A DNA stretch of 64,000 nt from Pantoea sp. WMus005 (GTDB taxonomy: Bacteria; Pseudomonadota; Gammaproteobacteria; Enterobacterales; Enterobacteriaceae), in the NCBI RefSeq assembly GCF_013415305.1, contig NZ_JACBXU010000006.1, positions 62,001 to 126,000 of the forward strand, given 5' to 3'. The notes under the pieces were generated by a model, which was not told the origin of the DNA, made no database searches, and saw nothing but the letters and a program-made list of their open reading frames with translations. This document shows, in pieces, positions 56,500-64,000 of this stretch (its first letter is position 1; every line of letters starts with the position of its first letter). Made by a program: the position numbers and the translations under genes.

Positions 56500-58110
56500 A
56501 TGATCAACTCCCTGGCTAAATCCGGGATGCTGAAGGTCGGTCTGAGCCTGATTGCTATGACTGTCGCCGCCGGTGTTCAGGCAAAAACCCTCGTTTACTG
56601 TTCTGAAGGTTCTCCGGAAGGCTTCAACCCGCAGTTGTTCACCTCGGGCACCACCTACGATGCCAGCTCACGTCAGATCTACAACCGACTGGTTGAGTTC
56701 ACTATCGGCACCACCGAACTGCACGCTGCACTGGCAGAGAAGTGGGATGTCAGTGAAGACGGTAAGACCTACACCTTCCACCTGCGTAAAGGCGTGAAGT
56801 GGCAGACCACCAAAGATTTCAAACCGACGCGCGACTTCAACGCGGATGATGTGGTGTTTACCTTTGAGCGCCAGCTGGATAAAAACAACGCCTATCATGG
56901 CGTCTCCGGCGGCAGCTATGAATATTTCGAAGGCATGGACATGCCTAAGCTGATCAGCAAAATTGAGAAAGTGGACGACAACACCGTTCGCTTCGTGCTG
57001 ACCCGTCCTGAATCGCCGTTCCTCGCCGACCTCGGCATGGATTTCGCCTCGATTCTGTCGAAAGAGTACGCAGACAACATGCTGAAAGCGGGCACCCCGC
57101 AAAACGTCGACCTGAACCCGGTCGGTACGGGCCCGTTCCAGCTGCTGCAATACCAGAAAGATTCGCGCATCCTTTACAAAGCTAACCCGAATTACTGGGG
57201 CACCAAACCAAAAATCGATCGCTTAGTCTTCTCCATCACCCCGGACGCGTCGGTGCGTTACGCCAAGCTGCAGAAGGGCGAATGTCAGGTAATGCCGTAT
57301 CCAAACCCGGCTGACATCGCGCGTATGAAGCAGGACAAAAATATCAACCTGTATGAGCAGGCTGGCCTGAACGTCGGCTATCTGTCGTACAACGTTGAGA
57401 AAAAACCGCTGGATAACCTGAAAGTGCGTCAGGCACTGACCATGGCGGTCAACAAAAAGGCAATTATCGAAGCCGTTTATCAGGGTGCAGGTCAGCCTGC
57501 TAAAAACCTGATCCCACCAACGATGTGGGGCTATAACGACGAAGTGAAAGACTACGCTTACGATCCTGAGAAAGCCAAAGCGCTGCTGAAAGAAGCGGGC
57601 ATGGCGGAAGGTTTCTCAATCGATCTGTGGGCGATGCCGGTTCAGCGTCCTTACAACCCGAATGCACGCCGCATGGCTGAGATGATCCAGAGCGACTGGG
57701 CGAAGATTGGCGTGAAAGCCAAAATCGTGACCTACGAGTGGGGCGAATATCTGAAGCGCGCCAAAGCAGGCGAGCACCAGACCGTCATGATGGGCTGGAC
57801 CGGCGACAATGGGGATCCGGATAACTTCCTGGCCACCCTGTTCAGCTGTTCAGCGGCTAAAGATGGCTCTAACTACTCACGCTGGTGTGATAAATCCTTC
57901 GAGGACCAGATCCAGCCAGCACGTGCTACTGCCGATCAGGCGAAGCGCATTGAGTACTACAAACAGGCACAGGTTGTAATGCATGACCAGGTACCGGCGC
58001 TGATGATCGCGCACTCAACGGTATACGAACCGGTCAGCAAGAAAGTCTCCGGGTATAAAGTCGATCCGCTGGGCGGACACTACTTTGCTCAGGTAGACAT
58101 TAAAGAATAA
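56500..58110 (+). CDS. dppA: Dipeptide-binding periplasmic protein DppA
   Basis: 536 residues. Sec signal peptide to VQA-K (cleavage after residue 28), then KTLVYCSEGSPEGFNPQLFTSGTTYDASS and the bilobal SBP family 5 fold, with LNPVGTGPFQLLQYQKDSRILYKANPNYWG. Binds dipeptides and haem-type ligands for the Dpp permease, and in E. coli also mediates peptide chemotaxis with Tap. First and probably most highly expressed gene of dppABCDF; 171 bp with a hairpin separate it from dppB. Confidence 0.98.
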   Translation: MINSLAKSGMLKVGLSLIAMTVAAGVQAKTLVYCSEGSPEGFNPQLFTSGTTYDASSRQIYNRLVEFTIGTTELHAALAEKWDVSEDGKTYTFHLRKGVKWQTTKDFKPTRDFNADDVVFTFERQLDKNNAYHGVSGGSYEYFEGMDMPKLISKIEKVDDNTVRFVLTRPESPFLADLGMDFASILSKEYADNMLKAGTPQNVDLNPVGTGPFQLLQYQKDSRILYKANPNYWGTKPKIDRLVFSITPDASVRYAKLQKGECQVMPYPNPADIARMKQDKNINLYEQAGLNVGYLSYNVEKKPLDNLKVRQALTMAVNKKAIIEAVYQGAGQPAKNLIPPTMWGYNDEVKDYAYDPEKAKALLKEAGMAEGFSIDLWAMPVQRPYNPNARRMAEMIQSDWAKIGVKAKIVTYEWGEYLKRAKAGEHQTVMMGWTGDNGDPDNFLATLFSCSAAKDGSNYSRWCDKSFEDQIQPARATADQAKRIEYYKQAQVVMHDQVPALMIAHSTVYEPVSKKVSGYKVDPLGGHYFAQVDIKE

Positions 58111-58122
58111 TTGTCGCCTTTT

Positions 58123-58154
58123 CCGGGGCGGCTGCGCGTCGCCCCGGCTTTTTC
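58123..58154 (+). terminator. Attenuating hairpin between dppA and dppB
   Basis: CCGGGGCG / CGCCCCGG, 8-bp GC stem with a 9-nt loop, then CTTTTTC. Likely a partial terminator that lets DppA be made in excess of the membrane subunits. Confidence 0.65.
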
Positions 58155-58281
58155 TCCCTGTTTTACTGGAAACGGTAGAGGCGCGGCCTGTCTGCGTCGC
58201 GGTCGGGCCTACCCGATCGTCAGATGTAAGCAATAACTACCCTCGCGGCGACGGTCGCGCGGACAAGAGAGAACCCGGATT

Positions 58282-59301
58282 ATGCTGCAGTTCATACTCC
58301 GACGTCTGGGCCTTGTCATCCCAACGTTTATCGGCATTACATTACTCACCTTCGCATTTGTTCACATGATTCCCGGCGATCCGGTACTGATCATGGCGGG
58401 CGAACGCGGTATTTCTCCTGAACGCCATGCACAGTTAATGGCGCTGTTAGGTCTGGATCAGCCGCTGTGGAAACAGTACCTGCACTATATTAACGGCGTA
58501 TTACATGGCGACCTGGGCATTTCACTCAAGAGTCGCATCCCGGTGTGGGATGAGTTTGTTCCGCGTTTCAAAGCGACGCTGGAACTCGGCATCTGCGCCA
58601 TGATTTTTGCCGTCGCCATTGGCATCCCGGTTGGGGTTCTGGCGGCGGTGAAGCGCGGGTCAATTTTCGATCACACCGCTGTGGGTATCTCGCTGACCGG
58701 CTACTCCATGCCGATCTTCTGGTGGGGCATCATGCTGATTATGCTGGTCTCGGTTCAGTTCAACCTGACACCGGTTTCCGGGCGGGTCGGCGACACCGTC
58801 TTCCTGGATGACACCATGCCGCTGACCGGCTTTATGCTGATCGACACCTTCTTCTGGGGTGAGCCGGGCGACTTCCACGATGCGGTGATGCACATGATTC
58901 TGCCTGCCATCGTGCTAGGCACCATTCCGCTGGCGGTGATTGTGCGTATGACGCGATCGGCGATGCTCGAAGTACTGGGTGAAGATTACATCCGTACGGC
59001 GCGCGCCAAAGGCCTGACGCGGATGCGCGTCATCGTCGTGCATGCGTTGCGAAACGCCATGCTGCCGGTGGTGACGGTGATCGGCCTGCAGGTCGGCACG
59101 TTGCTGGCTGGAGCGATTCTGACCGAAACCATCTTCTCGTGGCCGGGTCTGGGCCGCTGGCTGATTGAAGCGTTGCAGCGCCGTGACTATCCGGTGGTGC
59201 AGGGCGGGGTGCTGCTGACAGCAGTACTGATTATTGTGGTCAACCTGCTGGTTGATCTGCTGTATGGCGTGGTTAACCCGCGCATACGTCACAAGAAATA
59301 A
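58282..59301 (+). CDS. dppB: Dipeptide ABC transporter permease DppB
   Basis: 339 residues, E. coli length. Six membrane helices; the permease EAA loop is RTARAKGLTRMRVIVVHALRNAMLP. N-terminus LQFILRRLGLVIPTFIGITLLTFAFVHMIPGDPV is the family standard. Pairs with DppC to form the pore. The start is set by the ATG at 58282. Confidence 0.98.
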   Translation: MLQFILRRLGLVIPTFIGITLLTFAFVHMIPGDPVLIMAGERGISPERHAQLMALLGLDQPLWKQYLHYINGVLHGDLGISLKSRIPVWDEFVPRFKATLELGICAMIFAVAIGIPVGVLAAVKRGSIFDHTAVGISLTGYSMPIFWWGIMLIMLVSVQFNLTPVSGRVGDTVFLDDTMPLTGFMLIDTFFWGEPGDFHDAVMHMILPAIVLGTIPLAVIVRMTRSAMLEVLGEDYIRTARAKGLTRMRVIVVHALRNAMLPVVTVIGLQVGTLLAGAILTETIFSWPGLGRWLIEALQRRDYPVVQGGVLLTAVLIIVVNLLVDLLYGVVNPRIRHKK

Positions 59302-59310
59302 GGGGGCATC

Positions 59311-60213
59311 ATGTCTGTTGTTGATCCCGGCAGCGTTACCGTTGCACCCAAGCCGATGACCCCGTTTCAGGAATTCTGGCACTACTTCAAACGTAACAAA
59401 GGCGCCGTCGTGGGCCTGGTCTACATCATCATTGTGTTGCTGTGCGCCATTTTTGCCGATGTGCTGGCCCCGCATGCACCTGCTGAGCAGTTCCGCGATG
59501 CGCTGCTGCATCCGCCGGTCTGGCAGGAAGGCGGTAACTGGAGCTACATTCTGGGCACCGACGACGTGGGCCGCGATGTGCTGTCGCGTCTGATGTACGG
59601 TGCGCGCCTGTCGCTGCTGGTGGGTTGTCTGGTGGTGGTGCTGTCACTGATTTTCGGCGTGATATTTGGCCTGCTGGCCGGTTATCTCGGCGGCGTGGTC
59701 GATGCCATCATCATGCGTGTGGTCGACATCATGCTGGCGCTGCCAAGTCTGCTGCTGGCGCTGGTGCTGGTTGCTATCTTTGGCCCCTCGATCGTTAACG
59801 CCTCCATTGCGCTGACCTTTGTGGCACTGCCGCACTATATCCGTCTGACACGCGCGGCGGTGCTGGTGGAAGTGAACCGCGACTATGTGACCGCGTCCGG
59901 CGTGGCTGGCGCCGGTATGCTGCGCCAGATGTTCGTGAATATTCTGCCTAACTGCCTTGCACCGCTGATCGTGCAGGCGTCATTAGGTTTCTCCAATGCC
60001 ATTCTCGATATGGCGGCGTTGGGCTTTCTCGGTATGGGTGCGCAACCGCCAACGCCGGAGTGGGGCACCATGCTCTCCGACGTTCTGCAGTATGCGCAAA
60101 GTGCCTGGTGGGTGGTGACCTTCCCTGGATTGGTCATTCTGCTTACCGTGCTGGCATTTAACCTCATGGGCGATGGTTTGCGTGATGCCCTCGACCCGAA
60201 ACTCAAGCAGTAA
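59311..60213 (+). CDS. dppC: Dipeptide ABC transporter permease DppC
   Basis: 300 residues. N-terminal OppC-type cytoplasmic segment (FQEFWHYFKRNKGAVVGLVYIII), six membrane helices, DDVGRDVLSRLMYGARLSL, and the EAA loop YVTASGVAGAGMLRQMFVNILPN. Begins 9 nt after dppB. Confidence 0.98.
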   Translation: MSVVDPGSVTVAPKPMTPFQEFWHYFKRNKGAVVGLVYIIIVLLCAIFADVLAPHAPAEQFRDALLHPPVWQEGGNWSYILGTDDVGRDVLSRLMYGARLSLLVGCLVVVLSLIFGVIFGLLAGYLGGVVDAIIMRVVDIMLALPSLLLALVLVAIFGPSIVNASIALTFVALPHYIRLTRAAVLVEVNRDYVTASGVAGAGMLRQMFVNILPNCLAPLIVQASLGFSNAILDMAALGFLGMGAQPPTPEWGTMLSDVLQYAQSAWWVVTFPGLVILLTVLAFNLMGDGLRDALDPKLKQ

Positions 60214-60225
60214 AGAGGCACCGAG

Positions 60226-61212
60226 ATGGCGTTATTAAATGTAGACAAACTATCGGTGCATTTCGGCGACGATAAAGCACCGTTCCGTGCGGTTGACCGC
60301 ATCAGTTATCAGGTTGAGCAGGGCCAGGTTGTCGGTATTGTGGGCGAGTCCGGATCCGGTAAATCAGTGAGTTCACTGGCAATCATGGGCCTGATCGATT
60401 TCCCCGGCAAAGTGATGGCTGAAAAGCTGGAGTTTAACCAGCGCGACCTGCAACACATCTCCGAACGCGAGCGCCGCCAGCTGGTGGGCGCTGAAGTGGC
60501 GATGATTTTTCAGGACCCGATGACCAGCCTGAATCCCTGCTACACCGTGGGTTTCCAGATCATGGAAGCGATCAAGGTGCATCAGGGCGGCAATAAACGC
60601 ACCCGGCGTCAGCGGGCAATCGATCTACTGAATCAGGTCGGTATTCCTGATCCTGCGTCACGTCTTGATGTCTATCCGCACCAGCTGTCGGGCGGCATGA
60701 GCCAGCGAGTGATGATTGCGATGGCAATCGCCTGCCGGCCAAAGCTGCTGATCGCCGATGAGCCAACGACGGCACTCGACGTGACTATCCAGGCGCAGAT
60801 CATCGAACTGCTGCTGGAGTTACAGCGGCAGGAGAACATGGCGCTGATCCTGATTACGCACGATCTGGCGTTAGTGGCAGAGGCGGCGCACCACATTATC
60901 GTGATGTATGCCGGTCAGGTAGTGGAGAGCGGCAAAGCGACCGATATCTTTAAAGCGCCGCGCCATCCCTATACGCAGGCGTTGCTGCGCGCGCTGCCGG
61001 AGTTTGCGGCGGATAAAGCCCGTCTGGCTTCACTGCCGGGCGTGGTGCCGGGCAAGTATGATCGCCCGGTTGGCTGTCTGCTAAATCCACGCTGTCCTTA
61101 TGCAACTGACCTTTGTCGTCAGGAAGAACCCGAACTGCGCACTATTCCAGGACGCCAGTCCAAGTGTCACTATCCGCTGGACGATGCCGGGAGACCCACT
61201 TATGAGTCATGA
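60226..61212 (+). CDS. dppD: Dipeptide ABC transporter ATPase DppD
   Basis: 328 residues. Walker [10 protein letters not shown]-loop [10 protein letters not shown], signature LSGGMSQR, Walker [13 protein letters not shown], His switch ITHDL. The C-terminal oligopeptide domain has the [14 protein letters not shown] cysteines of a [4Fe-4S]-type motif. Works as heterodimer with DppF. Overlaps dppF by 11 nt. Confidence 0.98.
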   Translation: MALLNVDKLSVHFGDDKAPFRAVDRISYQVEQGQVVGIVGESGSGKSVSSLAIMGLIDFPGKVMAEKLEFNQRDLQHISERERRQLVGAEVAMIFQDPMTSLNPCYTVGFQIMEAIKVHQGGNKRTRRQRAIDLLNQVGIPDPASRLDVYPHQLSGGMSQRVMIAMAIACRPKLLIADEPTTALDVTIQAQIIELLLELQRQENMALILITHDLALVAEAAHHIIVMYAGQVVESGKATDIFKAPRHPYTQALLRALPEFAADKARLASLPGVVPGKYDRPVGCLLNPRCPYATDLCRQEEPELRTIPGRQSKCHYPLDDAGRPTYES

Positions 61213-62224
61213 AATCAAGAAAGATCAGTTCCTGTTACAGGCGATTGATCTGAAGAAGCACTACCCGGTGAAAAAGGGGCTGTTTGGTCAGGAACGTCTG
61301 GTCAAAGCGCTGGATGGCGTCTCTTTTGATCTGGAACGCGGCAAAACGCTGGCGGTCGTTGGCGAGTCAGGCTGTGGTAAATCTACGCTGGGTCGCCTGC
61401 TGACCATGATTGAAACCCCGACCGAAGGGCAGCTCTACTGGCATGGCCAGGATCTGCTGAAACACGATCCCCAGGCGCAGAAGCTGCGTCGCCAGAAAAT
61501 CCAGATCGTGTTCCAGAACCCGTATGGCTCACTCAATCCGCGTAAAAAAGTGAGCCAGATTCTGGAAGAGCCACTGGTGATCAATACCCAGCTGACCCGC
61601 GCGGAACGCCGGGAGAAGACGCTGGAGATGATGGCGAAAGTCGGCCTGAAAACTGAGCATTACGACCGCTATCCGCACATGTTCTCAGGCGGCCAGCGTC
61701 AGCGTATCGCTATCGCGCGTGGGCTGATGCTCGATCCGGACGTACTGATAGCCGATGAGCCTGTTTCAGCGCTCGACGTGTCGGTGCGTGCTCAGGTGCT
61801 GAACCTGATGATGGATCTGCAGCAGGATATGGGACTTTCATACGTCTTTATCTCGCATGATTTGTCGGTGGTGGAACACATTGCCGATGAGGTGATGGTG
61901 ATGTACCTCGGCCGTTGTGTCGAGAAGGGCAGCAAAGAGGCGATTTTCGCCAATCCGCGTCATCCTTATACGCAGGCTTTACTGTCAGCGACGCCGCGTC
62001 TTAATCCTGATGACCGTCGCGAGCGCATTAAGCTGACCGGCGAGCTGCCCAGTCCGCTCAATCCGCCACCGGGCTGCGCCTTTAATGCGCGCTGCCACCG
62101 GCGTTTTAGCACCTGCGTGCAGTTGCAGCCGAAGCTGAAAAACTACGGCGGGCAGCAAATTGCCTGTTTCGCGGTTGATCAGGATGAGAATCAGCCAGTC
62201 GGTGTGGCAGAAAAAGTCAGCTAA
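61202..62224 (+). CDS. dppF: Dipeptide ABC transporter ATPase DppF
   Basis: 340 residues from the ATG at 61202 ([28 protein letters not shown]); the upstream frame lies in dppD. Walker [19 protein letters not shown], signature FSGGQRQR, Walker [23 protein letters not shown]-terminal [14 protein letters not shown] cysteines as in DppD. Last gene of the operon. Confidence 0.98.
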   Translation: MSHEIKKDQFLLQAIDLKKHYPVKKGLFGQERLVKALDGVSFDLERGKTLAVVGESGCGKSTLGRLLTMIETPTEGQLYWHGQDLLKHDPQAQKLRRQKIQIVFQNPYGSLNPRKKVSQILEEPLVINTQLTRAERREKTLEMMAKVGLKTEHYDRYPHMFSGGQRQRIAIARGLMLDPDVLIADEPVSALDVSVRAQVLNLMMDLQQDMGLSYVFISHDLSVVEHIADEVMVMYLGRCVEKGSKEAIFANPRHPYTQALLSATPRLNPDDRRERIKLTGELPSPLNPPPGCAFNARCHRRFSTCVQLQPKLKNYGGQQIACFAVDQDENQPVGVAEKVS

Positions 62225-62247
62225 GCAATCACCTGACCCCCAGCTCA

Positions 62248-62272
62248 GGGCTCCTTTCTGGAGCCTTTTTTT
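62248..62272 (+). terminator. Rho-independent terminator of dppABCDF
   Basis: GGCTCC / GGAGCC stem, loop TTTCT, T7 tract; 24 bp after the dppF stop. Confidence 0.88.
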
Positions 62273-62742
62273 ATCTCAATTCAGCTGCAACCCGCACTGC
62301 TGGCGGGTCAGTCATCGTTTTCGTGTTATTCCCCATTTTCTTTCGTTATCAGGCTTAACCTGTTTTTTTGCAGGCGATATTTGCTGCTGAAAAAGTTAAA
62401 TATCATCCCGCTCTTATTGCAGTGTTAAGCGATTATCTCTGCGTGCAGCCGCTTTATTTTTTCTGAACCCTTTTTATAGTCGCCGGACTGGCTGTACCAG
62501 GCGCTGCCAGAGCGGCATTTTCTGAAAAATTATTAAAACAGTGCTAACTAATTTAACTTAAACATCACTTATTAATTATAAGGGGTAATGTCTCAATACT
62601 GCCGTAATTATGCCCTTAATGAATCTTTATGATTAAGTTGTTTTATTGAATATGCTTTTTTTGTAATCAGATTTTTCTGACTCACATTAAGGGGATGTGC
62701 TATATTCCTGGAAAATTCGCCCCTTGTTGCAGGCCACGACCA
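62273..62742 (+). promoter_or_regulatory. Upstream region of the cellulose operon
   Basis: 470 bp, AT-rich, without a gene. A promoter-like pair CTGACT (62677-62682), 18-bp spacer, TATATT (62701-62706) lies 37 bp before the bcsO start. No E. coli-type ldrD/rdlD toxin loci are seen. Confidence 0.4.
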
Positions 62743-63318
62743 ATGAAGAATAATTACGATGATTTGCAGCGTTTTAAAGAGAAAACGCAAACGCTCGACA
62801 TCGACTTTAAAGATATGTCTGGCCAGACGCAGGAAGCGGCGGAACACAGTAAATGGGCATTGATTCGCCAGCTGGCGAAAGAGGAACAACAGACGTCATT
62901 AGGTAGCGGGCAGCGCATTGACCTGCCGCAACCTCAGCCACTGCGCGGCGATGAGTTCACCTCTCCACCGCCTGAGGCACCGGCACGACACGTTACACTC
63001 AGTGTGCAACCGGCAATGGCTGCCCGCACGTCGATTCTCGATAGCCTGTCAGGCAGCAACCTGCCAGCAGCCAGTCCGGCTGAACGTGGCCCTTCGTCAC
63101 TTTTTCCGCCGTCGCCACGACAAAACGTGGCGGCGCCTTCACCGCGTGCTGAGCCCGTCCGGCCCGCCACGGTGGCGGATCTCCAGCCGGTTATTCCGCC
63201 CACCGCATCCCATTCTGATCCAGGGCGGTTTGGTGCGCTGTTCCGTTCGCGCGATATGACTCTGCCGAAAGAAACCTTACTCAAACCGCTACTGGAGAAG
63301 ATTGCGCTATGCCGTTAG
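62743..63318 (+). CDS. bcsO: Cellulose biosynthesis protein BcsO with BcsR-like N-terminus
   Basis: 191 residues from the ATG at 62743. Residues 1-50 (MKNNYDDLQRFKEKTQTL-DIDFKDMS...KWALIRQLAKE) resemble BcsR of E. coli, especially DIDY-x-DIS and the following helix with W-x-L. Residues 60-165 are Pro/Ser-rich and low in complexity, as in BcsO proteins of Erwiniaceae and Dickeya, ending in a helical DMTLPKETLLKPLLEKIALC. BcsR helps BcsQ and BcsE at the cellulose synthase. Overlaps bcsQ by 10 nt, so translation is coupled. Confidence 0.75.
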   Translation: MKNNYDDLQRFKEKTQTLDIDFKDMSGQTQEAAEHSKWALIRQLAKEEQQTSLGSGQRIDLPQPQPLRGDEFTSPPPEAPARHVTLSVQPAMAARTSILDSLSGSNLPAASPAERGPSSLFPPSPRQNVAAPSPRAEPVRPATVADLQPVIPPTASHSDPGRFGALFRSRDMTLPKETLLKPLLEKIALCR

Positions 63319-64000
63319 TTTGTGTGTGCTCGCCGAAGGGAGGTGTGGGAAAAACCACGCTGGCGGCGAATCTGGCCTGGAGTCTGGCGCGTTCCGGTAG
63401 CAAAGTTCTGGCCATCGATTTTGATGTGCAAAATGCACTGCGTCTTCACTTTGGCGTGCCACTTCATGATGGCCGTGGATTTGTGGCGCGATCAGATGAG
63501 CAGGCGGACTGGAGTCAGTCGATTCTCACCACCGGCGGCAATATTTTTGTCCTGCCTTATGGCGACGTCACCGAGCCCCAACGTGAACGGTTCGAAGAAA
63601 ACCTGATGAAAGATCCCCATTTTATTAAGCGCGGTCTGGATACGGTGCTCAATTATCCCGGCCTGGTGATTGTGGCTGATTTCCCGCCTGGCCCAGGCCC
63701 CGCCCTTAAAGCAATGACGGCGCTGGCCGATATGCATTTAGTGGTGATGTTAGCGGATACCGCGTCAGTGTCGTTATTACCGCAGATAGAAGAGAACCGG
63801 ATGACCGGTAAACCGCTTAATAATAAGCAGGGTCACTTTTTTATCCTCAATCAGTGTGACAACCGCCGGAATATTAATCGCGATGTTACCGCGTTTATGC
63901 AGCAGCGTCTGGGCGATAACTTACTGGGCGTGGTTCACCGTGATGAAAGCGTGGGTGAAGCCAATGCTTCCCAGCAGTCTGTTTACGATTTCAGTCCTGC
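63309..64000 (+). CDS. bcsQ: Cellulose biosynthesis ATPase BcsQ (cut by window end)
   Basis: First 230 residues, no stop before the window end. MinD/ParA-type: deviant Walker A CSPKGGVGKTT at 7-17, AIDFDVQNALRLHFG (switch I/Walker A' Asp), VIVADFPPGPGPA (Walker B), and FFILNQCDNRRNIN with the Asn/Asp of nucleotide specificity. In E. coli it localises the cellulose synthase at the pole and forms a complex with BcsR and BcsE. It begins inside bcsO; bcsA and bcsB are expected to follow. Confidence 0.95.
   Translation, partial: MPLVCVCSPKGGVGKTTLAANLAWSLARSGSKVLAIDFDVQNALRLHFGVPLHDGRGFVARSDEQADWSQSILTTGGNIFVLPYGDVTEPQRERFEENLMKDPHFIKRGLDTVLNYPGLVIVADFPPGPGPALKAMTALADMHLVVMLADTASVSLLPQIEENRMTGKPLNNKQGHFFILNQCDNRRNINRDVTAFMQQRLGDNLLGVVHRDESVGEANASQQSVYDFSP

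Overview
The window comes from the chromosome of a gammaproteobacterium of the Erwiniaceae, most probably a Pantoea. The basis is gene content and order: near-E. coli versions of dnaA-dnaN-recF-gyrB, rpmH-rnpA-yidD-yidC-mnmE, glyQS, fdoGHI, mtlADR and dppABCDF, joined in an order that differs from E. coli, with no ibpB, a cysteine form of formate dehydrogenase-O and a bcsO-type cellulose locus. This placement is by memory of families, not by a search.

Layout. (1) 1-6221: the start of a GntR/MocR-type regulator facing a compact six-gene operon: PP-loop ATPase, ATP-grasp ligase, class II glutaminase, HxD...H iron oxygenase, YbaK/YeaK-type aminoacyl-tRNA deacylase and EamA-type exporter. I do not recognise it as a described pathway. 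It has the parts list of a small amino-acid-derived natural product system with built-in self-protection and export, and is the best candidate for something undescribed. (2) 6284-10098: ibpA with a sigma-32 promoter and ROSE-type RNA thermometer, yidQ, yidR, yidA and a YhcH-family gene. (3) 10291-21004: the replication block gyrB-recF-dnaN-dnaA on the minus strand and rpmH-rnpA-yidD-yidC-mnmE on the plus strand, with a DnaA box and two rpmH promoters between. An ERIC-like palindromic repeat has split the normally fused dnaN-recF junction. (4) 21268-31158: rutE-like nitroreductase, a few small accessory genes, yieE, adeP/yieH around a PurR box, a GlxA-family regulator, wecH and glyQS. (5) 31564-38943: yibF, fdhE and fdoIHG with fdhD divergent; FdoG has Cys at position 196 where E. 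coli has selenocysteine. (6) 38940-53264: a DeoR regulator with a class III aminotransferase, sodA, a VirK/YbjX gene, yibL, the mannitol operon behind a multi-CRP control region, yiaF, a gamma-glutamyltransferase, yiaG, a MESH1-like HD hydrolase and an ohrR-ohr pair. (7) 53584-64000: eptB, a tRNA-Pro(UGG) whose 3' end and terminator are duplicated around a three-hairpin insert, the dipeptide ABC transporter dppABCDF, and the start of a cellulose operon (bcsO, bcsQ cut by the window end).

How it works together: most of the window is core housekeeping (replication initiation, ribosome and RNase P, membrane insertion, tRNA modification and charging, respiratory formate oxidation, oxidative defence, mannitol and dipeptide uptake). 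Accessory content is concentrated at the left end, in small insertions at 21.9-22.9 kb and 39-41 kb, and in the repeat elements at dnaN-recF and behind the tRNA. No prophage, insertion sequence or CRISPR array was seen. All homologies are recognised from the sequence alone; none was tested by a search.
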